Source: Candidatus Heteroclostridium caecigallinarum
GTDB lineage: Bacteria; Bacillota; Clostridia; Christensenellales; CAG-314
Direction of reading: 5' to 3'
DNA: 39,413 nucleotides
NCBI GenBank assembly: GCA_904419725.1
Contig: CAJFSP010000011.1
Coordinates: 1-39,413 of the forward strand
Under the pieces are notes generated by a model that saw only the letters and a list, made by a program, of their open reading frames with translations, did not search any database and was not told the DNA's origin. Shown piece by piece: positions 21,966 through 33,171 of this stretch. Position 1 is the first letter of the stretch. The number at the start of each line of letters is the position of its first letter. The translations under genes and the position numbers were made by a program.

Positions 21966-23069
21966 TTACACCATCCTGACCGGGAGTATGAGATAGAGGT
22001 ATTCTTCCTTGTCGCAAGGGGTTATAACGCACGGATTGACCGGCGTGTTGAGATTTATCTTTATAAATTCGTCGTCGATGGCTTTCATGCAGTCGAGCAG
22101 ATATCTGGAATTGAAGGCTATCGTCATGTCTTTGCCCGACAGGTTTATTGCTATGCTCTCTTTGAGATTAGCGCCGTCGTCGCTGTTGGATATGAGATAA
22201 AGCACGTTTTCCTTTATGTCGAGTTTGACGAGATTGTTCTTTTCTCCCCTGGAAAGTATGCTTGCCCTGTCGAGACTGTTTTTGAACTGGTCTTTGTTGA
22301 TGATGATATTCGTGTCAAACTCGCCGGGTATAATCTGTCTGTAATTTATAAAATCGCCGGAAAGCAGCCTGGTCATTATCATGGTGTGTTCAAGGTCGAC
22401 CATCATAAAGTTGTTTTCCACTTTAACGTGAATTATGTCGTCGCTGTCGTCGAGAAATCTGCTGAGTTCCGCAAGGCTCCTCGCCGGCACGATTATGCTT
22501 GTCTTGTCGGCTTTTTGTTCCAGCGGTTTTTTGACGAGCGCCAGTCTGTATCCGTCAAGCGCCACGCCGCTTATCGTATAGTCTTCCGCCTCGAACAGAC
22601 ATCCTTTGAGCGTAGGCCTGCCTTCGTCAACCGACACGGAAAAAATTGTTTTGCTTATAAGGTCTTTAAGTTCTTTGGCGAGTATGCAGAAGCCGCCGCC
22701 CGAACTTATGCGCTGCAACTCTGGATATTCCTCGACGGAAAAGCATTTCTTTTCCACTTCGCCGTCGGTATATTTTATTTTGAGTTTCTGGTTTTCGTCC
22801 AGCGTCAGTTCTATCTGCTCGTTTGTAAGCATCTTTACCAGCTCGCCGAAAAATTTGCCGGGCACCACTGTTTCGCCTTCCACAAGAACTTCGGCGTTGA
22901 TTTTCTTTTCAATGGCCAGTTCCAGGTCGGTGGCGAAAAGCGTCAGGCAGTCGTCTTTCGCGGTGAGTTTTATTCCGTCGAGAATTGGTGAAACGCTTTT
23001 TCCGTTTATTGCTTTTGTTACTTTGATGACAGCGTCGCTGAGTTCCAGCCCTTGGCAAACAACTTTCAT
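21966..23069 (-). CDS. dnaN: DNA polymerase III beta subunit (sliding clamp)
   Basis: A 367-residue clamp with three related domains. Recognisable features are the start MKVVCQGLELSDAVIKVTKAI, TLFATDLELAIEKKI, VPGKFFGELVKML, GVALDGYRLAL, PARSLAELSRFL and the end YLILPVRMV. The ATG at 23069 has GAGGAAAA upstream; the frame extends six codons further without need. It lies on the minus strand on the far side of the origin, divergent from dnaA, instead of directly behind dnaA as in most Bacillota. It has its own promoter and terminator. Confidence 0.97.
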   Translation of the reverse strand: MKVVCQGLELSDAVIKVTKAINGKSVSPILDGIKLTAKDDCLTLFATDLELAIEKKINAEVLVEGETVVPGKFFGELVKMLTNEQIELTLDENQKLKIKYTDGEVEKKCFSVEEYPELQRISSGGGFCILAKELKDLISKTIFSVSVDEGRPTLKGCLFEAEDYTISGVALDGYRLALVKKPLEQKADKTSIIVPARSLAELSRFLDDSDDIIHVKVENNFMMVDLEHTMIMTRLLSGDFINYRQIIPGEFDTNIIINKDQFKNSLDRASILSRGEKNNLVKLDIKENVLYLISNSDDGANLKESIAINLSGKDMTIAFNSRYLLDCMKAIDDEFIKINLNTPVNPCVITPCDKEEYLYLILPVRMV

Positions 23070-23195
23070 ATTTTCCTCTTTCCGCAAAAAATTTTGTCGT
23101 ATGTTTTTTTATATTTCAGATAACAGCAGATGCAGTAGTCTGTGTTAAGTTGTGGAAAACCATCGTTTTTTATCCGCCGTTATGACGGCAAATAC

Positions 23196-23224
23196 ATTAT
23201 AAACGAAACAAAAAAAAATTGCAA
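23196..23224 (-). promoter_or_regulatory. dnaN promoter
   Basis: TTGCAA (23219-23224), a 17-nt spacer made almost only of T, and TATAAT (23196-23201) on the minus strand. The leader is about 120 nt and contains a DnaA-box-like sequence, so DnaA could affect dnaN expression. Confidence 0.7.
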
Positions 23225-23356
23225 TACAATATCTTGTCAGTCAGGCAAAAACAAACGCCGTTTCTTTTGTGGATTTTTTGCTGCGGGTTGTCCACATATA
23301 ACGGATTTTTATTACCGCGCCGCCGTTTTCCGTAAGCGGAGGAGCAAAAGAAAAAT

Positions 23357-23385
23357 TTGATTTGGCGGCGGATTTGGTGTATAAT
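23357..23385 (+). promoter_or_regulatory. dnaA promoter 1 (upstream)
   Basis: TTGATT (23357-23362), 17 nt, TATAAT (23380-23385). It lies 61 bp downstream of the best DnaA box. Confidence 0.65.
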
Positions 23386-23429
23386 GTAAAACCCGCGGAA
23401 TGGCGCCGCCGAAAAATTCGGCGCCGCCG

Positions 23430-23459
23430 CTGACAAAACCGCCGCTCTTATTGTATAAT
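23430..23459 (+). promoter_or_regulatory. dnaA promoter 2 (proximal)
   Basis: CTGACA (23430-23435), 18 nt, TATAAT (23454-23459). Between the two promoters is a GGCGCCG/CGGCGCC hairpin (23402-23425). Confidence 0.55.
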
Positions 23460-23514
23460 AACTCCGTAACGCTTAATTTTATAAAACGGAAAATACATAA
23501 AGGAAACCTAAAAA

Positions 23515-24858
23515 ATGGACGTAAAAGAACTGTGGCAAAAAATGCTTGACGAACTTGAAACGATGATACCCGCTCTGGGTTTCGACACGCTGCTGGACAC
23601 TACGGACCCCGTCAGCATAATGAACAACAAACTCATTCTCTGTTCAAACAGCGAAGTCAGCAGAAATCTGGTGCGCAAAAGGTTTTACACGCAGATTAAA
23701 GACGCCATGCAGATGATTCTGCCCATGCTTGACGACGTGGAGTTTATTACGCCCGACCAGAAAGACCTTTACGCCGACGAGGAAAAGGAGATACCCATTC
23801 CGCAGCATATACTGGAAGACTCGGTATTTATAAAAAAATACACCTTCGACAACTTTGTGGTGGGCAAATCAAACGAGTTTGTGGCGGCTGCGGCGAAAGC
23901 CGTTTCGGAAGCGCCGGGCAAAAAATTCAACCCGCTGTTTATATACGGCGGCGTGGGACTCGGCAAAACGCACCTTCTCCACGCAATCGGCAACAGGCTT
24001 AAAGAAACAAGGCCGGGGTATAAAACAGTTTACGTCAGCTGCGAAAAATTCACTAACGAACTTATAGAGGCGATAAGGGATACCCAGAACCCGGGCGACG
24101 CCAAAAAGGCTTTCAGGGAAAAATACCGCAACTGCAACGTGCTGATGATTGACGATATTCAGTTTATATCCAAAACCGACGCCACGCAGGAAGAACTGTT
24201 TCATACTTTCAACGACCTTTACACCGCTGAAAGGCAGATTATCATCAGCAGCGACCGTCCGCCGAGAGAAATCCAGCATCTGGAAGACAGGCTGCGCACA
24301 CGTTTCGCGTGGGGCATGATTGCCGACATCAAGCCGCCTGACCTCGAAACCAGAATAGCCATTTTGCAGCGCAAGGCGGCGGAACAGAACGCCAACATAA
24401 GCGACGACATACTCAAAGTCATTGCCGGCAGCGTGCAGAGCAACATAAGGGACATGGAAGGTCTGCTGACCAGGGTCATCAGTTACGCTTCGCTCATAAA
24501 CCACTCAGTGATAGACATGGAAGTGGTGAACGAGGCGCTTAAAGACTACACCGACGACCAGAAAGAAATGATTTCCGCCGACACGATAATAGACGCCGTC
24601 ACGGAATATTTCAACGTGGACAGGCAGTCGCTTGTAGGCAAAAAGAAAAACAAGGAAATCGTGGAGCCGCGGCAGATATGCATTTATCTTATAACGGAAT
24701 TCATGACAATGCCGCTTGTCAAGATAGGCGAGATTTTCGGCGGGAGAGACCACACGACTATACTTCACGCCCGCAACAAGATAGAAGAACAGTGCAAGAC
24801 GGACGGCAGAATGGCCGTTTACGTCAAAGACCTGAAAGACATGATACTCAAACGGTAA
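23515..24858 (+). CDS. dnaA: Chromosomal replication initiator protein DnaA
   Basis: A 447-residue AAA+ initiator. Domain I is at about 1-80, a short linker follows, and domain III starts with KYTFDNFVVGKSNEF. Walker A GGVGLGKT is at 145-152, Walker B is NVLMIDDIQF, and sensor motifs follow (ISSDRPP; RLRTRFAWG). Domain IV carries the DnaA-box-binding signature GGRDHTTILHA at 409-419. AAAGGAAA precedes the ATG. The next gene, recF, starts 4 nt after the stop, with dnaN absent from its usual place. Confidence 0.98.
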   Translation: MDVKELWQKMLDELETMIPALGFDTLLDTTDPVSIMNNKLILCSNSEVSRNLVRKRFYTQIKDAMQMILPMLDDVEFITPDQKDLYADEEKEIPIPQHILEDSVFIKKYTFDNFVVGKSNEFVAAAAKAVSEAPGKKFNPLFIYGGVGLGKTHLLHAIGNRLKETRPGYKTVYVSCEKFTNELIEAIRDTQNPGDAKKAFREKYRNCNVLMIDDIQFISKTDATQEELFHTFNDLYTAERQIIISSDRPPREIQHLEDRLRTRFAWGMIADIKPPDLETRIAILQRKAAEQNANISDDILKVIAGSVQSNIRDMEGLLTRVISYASLINHSVIDMEVVNEALKDYTDDQKEMISADTIIDAVTEYFNVDRQSLVGKKKNKEIVEPRQICIYLITEFMTMPLVKIGEIFGGRDHTTILHARNKIEEQCKTDGRMAVYVKDLKDMILKR

Positions 24859-24862
24859 CACA

Positions 24863-25957
24863 ATGCAAGTTAAAAGCGTAACCGTCAGAAATTTCCGGAA
24901 CCTTGGGGCGCAAAAAATTTCGCTCTGCGGCGGACTAAACGTATTCACGGGGCTAAACGCGCAGGGCAAAACCAACTTTCTGGAAAGCATAGTGCTGTGC
25001 TCGATAGGCAAGTCGCCCAGAACCGACCGCGACAAGGATATGATTAACCGCGACGGCGACTGGGCTTCCGTCAAAACCGAAACCGCCGTGAGAAGCGGCG
25101 TCTGCTCGGTTGAAATCAAACTCAGCCGCGGCGAAAAAAAGCGTGTGGCGGTAAACGGCATGCCCATAGCCAGAATAGGCGAACTCATGGGCAGGCTCAA
25201 CGTGATATATTTTTCGCCGCAGGAAATACGGGTCATCAGGGAAGGCCCCGATTCCCGCAGACGGTTTATGGATATTGACCTGTGCCAGACTGACAAAAAC
25301 TATTTTTACACTCTCGCGCGGTATAACAAAATTTTAAGCCAGCGCAACAATCTCATAAAAACGCAGGCAAAAAACGCCGACATAAAAGAAATGCTGTCCG
25401 TCTGGGACGCCCAACTCGCCGAAGAGGGGGCTCGGCTTTACCTCAAACGGGCGGGCTTTGCCGAAAAGATTTTTCCTCTGGCGGCAGACGCCCATTACGC
25501 TCTTTCCGGCGGGAAGGAAGAACTCGGCGTTGTGTACCAGACAGACATGACCGGCTTTTCCAAAGAAGAAGCCAAAGCGGATTTAATTGAAAAACTTTCG
25601 CTCGACACGGAGAAGCAACTGCGGCTGGGCTACACTCTCCGCGGTCCGCACAGGGACGACATAAAGTTTACCGTGGACGGCGTTGACATACGCAAATACG
25701 GCTCGCAGGGGCAGCAGCGCACGGCGGCGCTGTCGCTCAAACTGGCGGAAGTCAGCCTTATGGAAGAAATAACCGGCGAAAGACCTGTGCTTATTCTGGA
25801 CGACGTGTTCGGCGAAATAGACGCCGCCCGCCAAAACAGGCTGCTGGAATACATCGGCGGCACGCAGACGCTGGTCGCCGCCACGGAATTTAACAAAACG
25901 CCTCGCGGAGAATGCCGCTTTTTTACCGTGAGCGGCGGAAAGATTACGCAAAATTAA
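24863..25957 (+). CDS. recF: DNA replication and repair protein RecF
   Basis: A 364-residue SMC-like ATPase that helps load RecA at gaps. Walker A is GLNAQGKTN (30-38), the ABC-type signature is GSQGQQRTAALSLKLAE, and Walker B is PVLILDDVFGEIDAAR. The start MQVKSVTVRNFRNLG is typical. It is co-transcribed with dnaA (4-nt gap); the small S4-domain gene (yaaA) found between dnaN and recF in many Bacillota is absent. A strong terminator follows. Confidence 0.96.
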   Translation: MQVKSVTVRNFRNLGAQKISLCGGLNVFTGLNAQGKTNFLESIVLCSIGKSPRTDRDKDMINRDGDWASVKTETAVRSGVCSVEIKLSRGEKKRVAVNGMPIARIGELMGRLNVIYFSPQEIRVIREGPDSRRRFMDIDLCQTDKNYFYTLARYNKILSQRNNLIKTQAKNADIKEMLSVWDAQLAEEGARLYLKRAGFAEKIFPLAADAHYALSGGKEELGVVYQTDMTGFSKEEAKADLIEKLSLDTEKQLRLGYTLRGPHRDDIKFTVDGVDIRKYGSQGQQRTAALSLKLAEVSLMEEITGERPVLILDDVFGEIDAARQNRLLEYIGGTQTLVAATEFNKTPRGECRFFTVSGGKITQN

Positions 25958-25992
25958 AAATTTCAAGTGATTTTAACAAAGAAAACAGAATT

Positions 25993-26021
25993 AAAAAAGG
26001 AAGCGCGCGCTTCCTTTTTTT
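25993..26021. terminator. recF terminator
   Basis: AAAAA, the palindrome GGAAGCGCGCGCTTCC (25999-26014) and seven T. It separates dnaA-recF from gyrB-gyrA. Confidence 0.85.
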
Positions 26022-28224
<2,203 letters not shown>

Positions 28225-28236
28225 TGAGGCGGAAAT

Positions 28237-30756
28237 ATGAAGAAAACCGATAACGTAAACAATATAGAATATCAAAAAGCGCTGGAAAACTCCAAGGTGG
28301 TCAAGGTGGGCGTCGAAGACGAAATGAAAAAGTCTTTCATCGCTTACGCCATGGCGGTCAACGTGTCGAGGGCAATCCCCGACGTGCGCGACGGTCTTAA
28401 ACCGGTGCACAGGCGTATTCTTTACGCCATGGGCGAACTTAACCTCACCAACGACAAGCCGTACAGAAAATGCGCCCGTATCGTTGGCGACGTGCTGGGC
28501 AAATACCATCCGCACGGCGACTTCGCCGTTTACGACGCCCTTGTGCGCCTCGCGCAGGATTTTTCCATAAACGAGCCGCTGGTGGAAGGCCAGGGCAACT
28601 TCGGTTCGGTGGACGGCGACCCGCCCGCCGCGCAAAGGTACACCGAAGCCCGACTGTCCAAAATCGCCAGCGAAATGCTGCGCGACATTGACAAAAACAC
28701 GGTGGATTTTTATCCCAACTTCGACGAAACGCTGGAACAGCCTGTCGTGCTGCCGTCCAGGTTCCCCAATCTGCTTGTAAACGGCTCCGACGGCATTGCC
28801 GTGGGTATGGCGACCAACATTCCGCCGCATAATCTCAACGAAGTTATAAACGGCGTAATCGCCACAATCGACAACCCGGAAATTTCCGTGGACGAACTCA
28901 TGACCATAATCCCCGCGCCCGATTATCCGACGGGCGGCATACTTATGGGCAGGGCAGCCGTGCGCCACGCCTACAAAACGGGGCACGGCGGCGTAATTAT
29001 AAGAGCCAAAACGGAAATAGAGGAATTCAACAACGGCACCAGAAGCCGAATCGTCGTGACGGAACTGCCTTATCAGGTCAACAAGGCGCGCCTTATCGAG
29101 TCCATCGCCGACATGGTCAAAAACAAAAAACTCGAAGGCATTTCGGATATCAAGGAAGAATCCGACAGACAGGGCATGCGCATCGTCATCGACGTCAAAA
29201 AAGACGCCAACGCCCAGGTGGTGCTCAACTCGCTGTTCAAACACACGCAGTTGCAGGTGTCAAACGGCATAAACCTGCTGGCGCTTGCCGACGGCGAGCC
29301 GAAAGTGCTCAACCTTAAAGAAATCATCAGCCGCTATATCGCCCACCAGAACGACGTTGTGCTGCGCAAAACCAAATACGACCTGGAAAAAGCCGAAGAA
29401 CGCAGGCACATTCTGGAAGGTCTTGTAATAGCGCAGGACAATATCGACAGGGTTATAGAAATCATTAAAAAATCCGCCGATAAATACGTCGCCAAAGACA
29501 GGTTGATGGAAACCTTCCTGCTCAGCGACAAGCAGGCTACCGCCATTCTGGAAATGCGTCTGCAAAGACTCACCAGCCTGGAAGTGGAAAGCCTCAAAAA
29601 CGAGCTGGAAGAGTTGAAAAAATACATCGCCGAACTCAAAAGCATTATCGAAAGCCCCGCCAAGGTGGGCGAAATCATCAAAAACGACCTGCGCGAAATC
29701 AGCGCCAGATACGGCACGCCGCGCAAAACGGAAATTTCGCTGGACTACGGCGAAATCGACATCGGCGACCTTATAGAAAAGGAAGACGTCGTAATCTCAA
29801 TGACGCATTTCGGCTATGTCAAACGCATACCTACCGCGGAATATAAAACCCAGCGCAGGGGCGGCAAGGGCGTGACGGCGCACAAAACCAAGGAAGAAGA
29901 CTTTGTCGTCAACATGTTTGTGTGCAACACCCACGACGATTTGCTGTTTTTCACCAGCAAGGGCAAGGTGTACAACATCAAGGCGTATGAAGTGCCCGAG
30001 GCGCAAAAGACGGCGCGCGGCAGGGCGGTGGTCAATCTGCTGCAACTCACTGAAGGCGAAAAGGTAACGGCAGTCATACCGAGAAAAGAATCGGGGCAGG
30101 GCAACCTGCTTATGGCGACCAAAAACGGCCTCATCAAAAAAACCGACCTTAAAGAGTTCGAGTCAATCCGCAAAGTGGGCAAAATCTGCATTTCGCTGAC
30201 AGACGACGACGAACTTATTTCGGTGTCGCTTACGACGGGTTACGACGAAATTCTCGTGGCGAGCCACAAGGGCAAATGCATCAGGTTTTCCGAAGAAGAA
30301 GTGCGCCCTATGGGCAGGGACGCCCAGGGCGTGCGCAGCATGAAACTTGACAAAGGCGACTATGTAACCGACATGGCCGTCATCAAGAGCGGCTACGACG
30401 TGCTGACCGTCAGCGAAAACGGCTTCGGCAAGATTTCCGACGTCGCCGACTACCGCTTGCAGGCAAGGGCGGGCAAAGGCATTAAAGCCGGCGTGTTCAA
30501 CGCTAAAACGGGCAACCTCGTCAACCTTAAACTCGTGGCGCCTGACGAAGACGTAATGCTCATCGCCGACAACGGCGTCATCATCAGGGTGCAGGCCAGC
30601 GATATCTCCAAAATAGGCAGGGACACGCTGGGCGTCAGAATAATGAAGTTTAAGGACGACGCCAAAGTGGTGTGCGTGGCGACCACCCCGCATGAAGAAC
30701 CGGCGGAAGAAACCGCCGAAGGCGAACAGCCGGCGGAAGCGGAAGACGCCGAATGA
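28237..30756 (+). CDS. gyrA: DNA gyrase subunit A
   Basis: An 839-residue breakage-reunion subunit. The catalytic tyrosine is Y135 in QRYTEARL. The C-terminal beta-pinwheel is present with repeated GxxA/RxxxTxxG-type blades and the GyrA-box QRRGGKG, which separates it from ParC. The tail is acidic ([16 protein letters not shown]). In the quinolone-resistance-determining region the sequence is [10 protein letters not shown], so F96 (codon TTC at 28522-28524) takes the place of E. coli Ser83; the distance to the catalytic Tyr (39 residues) is identical, which fixes the alignment. GAGGCGG precedes the ATG. A strong terminator follows. Confidence 0.98.
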   Translation: MKKTDNVNNIEYQKALENSKVVKVGVEDEMKKSFIAYAMAVNVSRAIPDVRDGLKPVHRRILYAMGELNLTNDKPYRKCARIVGDVLGKYHPHGDFAVYDALVRLAQDFSINEPLVEGQGNFGSVDGDPPAAQRYTEARLSKIASEMLRDIDKNTVDFYPNFDETLEQPVVLPSRFPNLLVNGSDGIAVGMATNIPPHNLNEVINGVIATIDNPEISVDELMTIIPAPDYPTGGILMGRAAVRHAYKTGHGGVIIRAKTEIEEFNNGTRSRIVVTELPYQVNKARLIESIADMVKNKKLEGISDIKEESDRQGMRIVIDVKKDANAQVVLNSLFKHTQLQVSNGINLLALADGEPKVLNLKEIISRYIAHQNDVVLRKTKYDLEKAEERRHILEGLVIAQDNIDRVIEIIKKSADKYVAKDRLMETFLLSDKQATAILEMRLQRLTSLEVESLKNELEELKKYIAELKSIIESPAKVGEIIKNDLREISARYGTPRKTEISLDYGEIDIGDLIEKEDVVISMTHFGYVKRIPTAEYKTQRRGGKGVTAHKTKEEDFVVNMFVCNTHDDLLFFTSKGKVYNIKAYEVPEAQKTARGRAVVNLLQLTEGEKVTAVIPRKESGQGNLLMATKNGLIKKTDLKEFESIRKVGKICISLTDDDELISVSLTTGYDEILVASHKGKCIRFSEEEVRPMGRDAQGVRSMKLDKGDYVTDMAVIKSGYDVLTVSENGFGKISDVADYRLQARAGKGIKAGVFNAKTGNLVNLKLVAPDEDVMLIADNGVIIRVQASDISKIGRDTLGVRIMKFKDDAKVVCVATTPHEEPAEETAEGEQPAEAEDAE

Positions 30757-30766
30757 ATTTTGATAT

Positions 30767-30796
30767 AAAAGACGGGCTTTTGCCCGTCTTTTTTTT
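30767..30796 (+). terminator. gyrBA terminator
   Basis: GACGGGC-TTTT-GCCCGTC followed by eight T. Confidence 0.9.
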
Positions 30797-30805
30797 GTGC
30801 CGCGG

Positions 30806-30839
30806 TTGACATCGGCGGCGGTATGAATTATGATAATTC
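30806..30839 (+). promoter_or_regulatory. marR-MATE promoter with overlapping operator
   Basis: TTGACA (30806-30811), 17 nt, TATGAT (30829-30834). The perfect palindrome GAATTAT-G-ATAATTC (30825-30839) covers the -10 box and is a typical MarR-family operator, so the operon is probably self-repressed and opened by a ligand. Confidence 0.75.
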
Positions 30840-30880
30840 AGTCCGAAATGATACTATTATACCGGCAGAAGGGAAACGTC

Positions 30881-31336
30881 ATGAAAAACACAGACAGAGA
30901 ACTGGAAAAATTCCGCCTGGCGTACAAAGAGGCGGACGGCATATACGCCGCTTTCGCCCGTGAGAGCGGGCTGGCGGTCATGGAGTATTGGGTCATCTGG
31001 ATGGTGAGCGAAGGCGTGAGGACGCAGGCCGAAATAAGCGACACGCTGTTTATAAGCAAGCAGACTGTAAACTCGGCGTGCCGCCATCTGGAAAAAAACG
31101 GGCTGATAACGCTTGCCGCCGCCGGAGACGATTTGCGCGTCAAAAACATTTCGCTGACGGACAAGGGTCGCGCCTTTGCCGACATATATGTGCGCGGCGT
31201 TTACGAGGCGGAAGAAAGGGCGTGGGAGGCGCTGGGCGAAGAGGAAAGACGGGCTCTCGCCGAGGCGCCGTCGAAATTCAACAAAGAACTCAAAGCGCAG
31301 TTTGAAAAACTGCGGCGCGGTAAAGGAGAGGCGTGA
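30881..31336 (+). CDS. MarR-family transcriptional regulator
   Basis: A 151-residue winged-helix regulator. The HTH is at about 50-75 (RTQAEISDTLFISKQTVNSACRHLEKNGLI) and the wing with the family Asp-Arg-like pair at about 83-100 (GDDLRVKNISLTDKG); dimerisation helices are at both ends. The ATG at 30881 has AGAAGGGA upstream; the longer frame starting at 30830 runs into the promoter and operator. The MATE transporter gene follows after 9 nt, so the regulator probably controls drug or metabolite export. Confidence 0.9.
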   Translation: MKNTDRELEKFRLAYKEADGIYAAFARESGLAVMEYWVIWMVSEGVRTQAEISDTLFISKQTVNSACRHLEKNGLITLAAAGDDLRVKNISLTDKGRAFADIYVRGVYEAEERAWEALGEEERRALAEAPSKFNKELKAQFEKLRRGKGEA

Positions 31337-31345
31337 GGAAAAAGT

Positions 31346-32701
31346 ATGGAAAGCGTGCTTAAAAAGGAAAAACGCAAAATAGGGCTGGGCGAACATTTTA
31401 CTTACGGAAAACTTTTGCGGTTTGCCATGCCGTCGGTCATCATGATGGTGTTCACTTCCATATACGGCGTGGTGGACGGGCTTTTTATTTCAAACTTTGT
31501 GGGCAAAACGGCGTTTGCCGCCGTAAACCTGATTATGCCCGTGCCTATCGCCCTGGGCGCCGTGGGCTTCATGGTGGGCGCCGGCGGCAGCGCTATTGTC
31601 GCCAAAACGCTGGGCGAGGGCGACGAAAAGCGCGCGAAAGAGTATTTTACCATGTTGGTGGTTTTCGCCGTGACGCTGGGCGTGATACTGACGGCGGCCG
31701 GGCAGCTGCTTCTGGAACCTGTCGCCAGGGCGCTGGGCGCCACGGACGACATGATGGCGCACTGCATGACTTACGGCAGGATTCTGCTTGTTTCGCTGAC
31801 CTTTTTTCTGTTGCAGAACGTGTTTCAAAACCTGCTCGTCACGGCGGAAAAACCCAAAATCGGGCTGGCGGTCATTGTGGCGGCGGGTTGCACCAACATA
31901 GCGCTGGACGCGCTGTTCGTCGCCGTGTTCAAGTGGGGCGTGGCGGGCGCTGCTGTCGCCACCGCCATAAGCCAGCTTATAGGCGGCGGGCTGCCGGTTA
32001 TATATTTCCTGCGCAAAAACAACAGTCTGCTGTGCTTCACTAAATTCGGCATACACGGCAAAGTGCTTGTCAAAACATGCACCAACGGCTCGTCGGAACT
32101 TATGACCAACCTGTCGCTGTCGGTGCTCAACATGGTTTACAACGCGCAGCTCATGCAGATAGCGGGCGAAAACGGCGTCGCGGCTTACGGCGCGATAATG
32201 TACCTGAGTTTCGCGTTCGTTTCGATGTTTATAGGTTATTCGGTGGGCAGCGCGCCGCTCATCAGTTTCAACTACGGCGCCCAAAGGCACGGCGAACTCA
32301 AAAACCTGCTCAAAAAAAGCCTGGTGCTGACCGCCTGCGCCGGCGCGGCGTTGGCGGCGATAGGCATAGTTTTCGCGCCTGTCGTGGCGGGCATTTTCGT
32401 GGGGTATGACGCCGACCTGCTCGCGCTGACGTCGCACGGCATGAGGCTGTATTCCATATCCTTTTTGCTCAGCGGGTTCAATATATTCGGCTCGGCGTTT
32501 TTCACGGCTCTGGGCAACGGGCTTATTTCGGCGCTCATTTCCTTTTTTCGCACGCTGCTGTTCCAGGTGGGCGCGGTGCTGCTGCTGCCGATGATACTCG
32601 GCGTAAACGGCATATGGTTTGCCGTGACCGCCGCCGAAATACTTACGCTGGCGTTTACCGTTACTTTCCTGCTGACGCACCGCAAAAAGTACAATTACTG
32701 A
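31346..32701 (+). CDS. MATE-family multidrug efflux transporter
   Basis: A 451-residue membrane protein with about twelve hydrophobic segments in two similar halves. The start FAMPSVIMMVFTSIYGVVDGLFISNFVG and VGFMVGAGGSAIVAKTLGEGDEKRAKEY are typical of the MepA/DinF-like MATE group, and the second half repeats the pattern (GYSVGSAPLISFNYGAQRHGELKNLLKKS). It exports cationic compounds in exchange for Na+ or H+. GAGGAAAAAG precedes the ATG. Substrate unknown; a 21-nt palindromic hairpin follows the stop. Confidence 0.93.
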   Translation: MESVLKKEKRKIGLGEHFTYGKLLRFAMPSVIMMVFTSIYGVVDGLFISNFVGKTAFAAVNLIMPVPIALGAVGFMVGAGGSAIVAKTLGEGDEKRAKEYFTMLVVFAVTLGVILTAAGQLLLEPVARALGATDDMMAHCMTYGRILLVSLTFFLLQNVFQNLLVTAEKPKIGLAVIVAAGCTNIALDALFVAVFKWGVAGAAVATAISQLIGGGLPVIYFLRKNNSLLCFTKFGIHGKVLVKTCTNGSSELMTNLSLSVLNMVYNAQLMQIAGENGVAAYGAIMYLSFAFVSMFIGYSVGSAPLISFNYGAQRHGELKNLLKKSLVLTACAGAALAAIGIVFAPVVAGIFVGYDADLLALTSHGMRLYSISFLLSGFNIFGSAFFTALGNGLISALISFFRTLLFQVGAVLLLPMILGVNGIWFAVTAAEILTLAFTVTFLLTHRKKYNY

Positions 32702-32716
32702 CTGGGCGGGAAAAAA

Positions 32717-32737
32717 GCGGCGGAAAATTTCCGCCGC
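32717..32737. terminator. MATE terminator-like hairpin
   Basis: GCGGCGGAAA and TTTCCGCCGC around a central A, 15 nt after the MATE stop. A-run upstream and only TTATATACTTT downstream, so it is probably a moderate terminator and better on the minus strand. Confidence 0.6.
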
Positions 32738-32760
32738 TTATATACTTTGCGCCGGCAGTG

Positions 32761-32769
32761 TGATATAAT
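32761..32769 (+). promoter_or_regulatory. Extended -10 promoter of the desulfoferrodoxin gene
   Basis: TGATATAAT carries the TGn extension that can replace a -35 box; no good -35 is seen at 17 nt. It lies 28 bp before the ATG. Confidence 0.55.
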
Positions 32770-32796
32770 ATAAAAAAGCCAAGGAGGAACACACCA

Positions 32797-33171
32797 ATGA
32801 AATTTTATATTTGCGCCCATTGCGGCAACATCATCGCTTATGTCAAAGACAGCGGAGTGCCTGTAATGTGCTGCGGGCAGAAAATGCAGGAAATCGTGCC
32901 CGGCACCACCGACGCCGCCGCTGAAAAACACGTGCCCGTGATTTCGGTCAGCGGCAACACCGTTACCGTGAAAGTAGGCGAAGTCGAGCACCCTATGGCG
33001 GCGGAACATTACATAGAGTGGATTGCCCTTGAAACCAAAACGGGCAACCAGCGCAAACAGCTGAAACCGGGTGACAAACCTGAGGCGGTTTTCGCGCTTG
33101 TGGACGGCGATGAAGCGATAGACGCTTACGCTTACTGCAACCTGCACAGCCTGTGGAAGGGCAAGGCATGA
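32797..33171 (+). CDS. dfx: Desulfoferrodoxin (superoxide reductase, two-iron type)
   Basis: A 124-residue protein that reduces superoxide to peroxide without making oxygen, a hallmark of anaerobes. The N-terminal desulforedoxin domain has the rubredoxin-like centre ligands C6, C9, C25 and C26. The catalytic domain has the Fe(His)4Cys centre: H45 (in EKH), H65 (in EHPM), H71 (in EHYIEW), C114 and H117 (in YCNLHSLWKG). All nine ligands are present and the length matches two-centre Dfx proteins. AAGGAGG precedes the ATG. Its stop overlaps the start of the small downstream gene by 4 nt. Confidence 0.97.
   Translation: MKFYICAHCGNIIAYVKDSGVPVMCCGQKMQEIVPGTTDAAAEKHVPVISVSGNTVTVKVGEVEHPMAAEHYIEWIALETKTGNQRKQLKPGDKPEAVFALVDGDEAIDAYAYCNLHSLWKGKA

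Larger units (their letters stand above)
23070..23514. other. Probable chromosomal origin oriC (dnaN-dnaA divergent region)
   Basis: A 445-bp gene-free interval between divergent dnaN and dnaA. DnaA-box candidates are TTGTCCACA (23288-23296, plus), TTTTCCACA (minus, 23151-23159) and the weaker AAATCCACA (minus, 23268-23276), against consensus TTATCCACA. An A/T-only-like tract at 23196-23233 is a candidate unwinding element and overlaps the dnaN promoter. Flanking genes change strand here, as expected at an origin. Box number is low, and dnaA-recF leaves no second cluster downstream. Confidence 0.75.
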
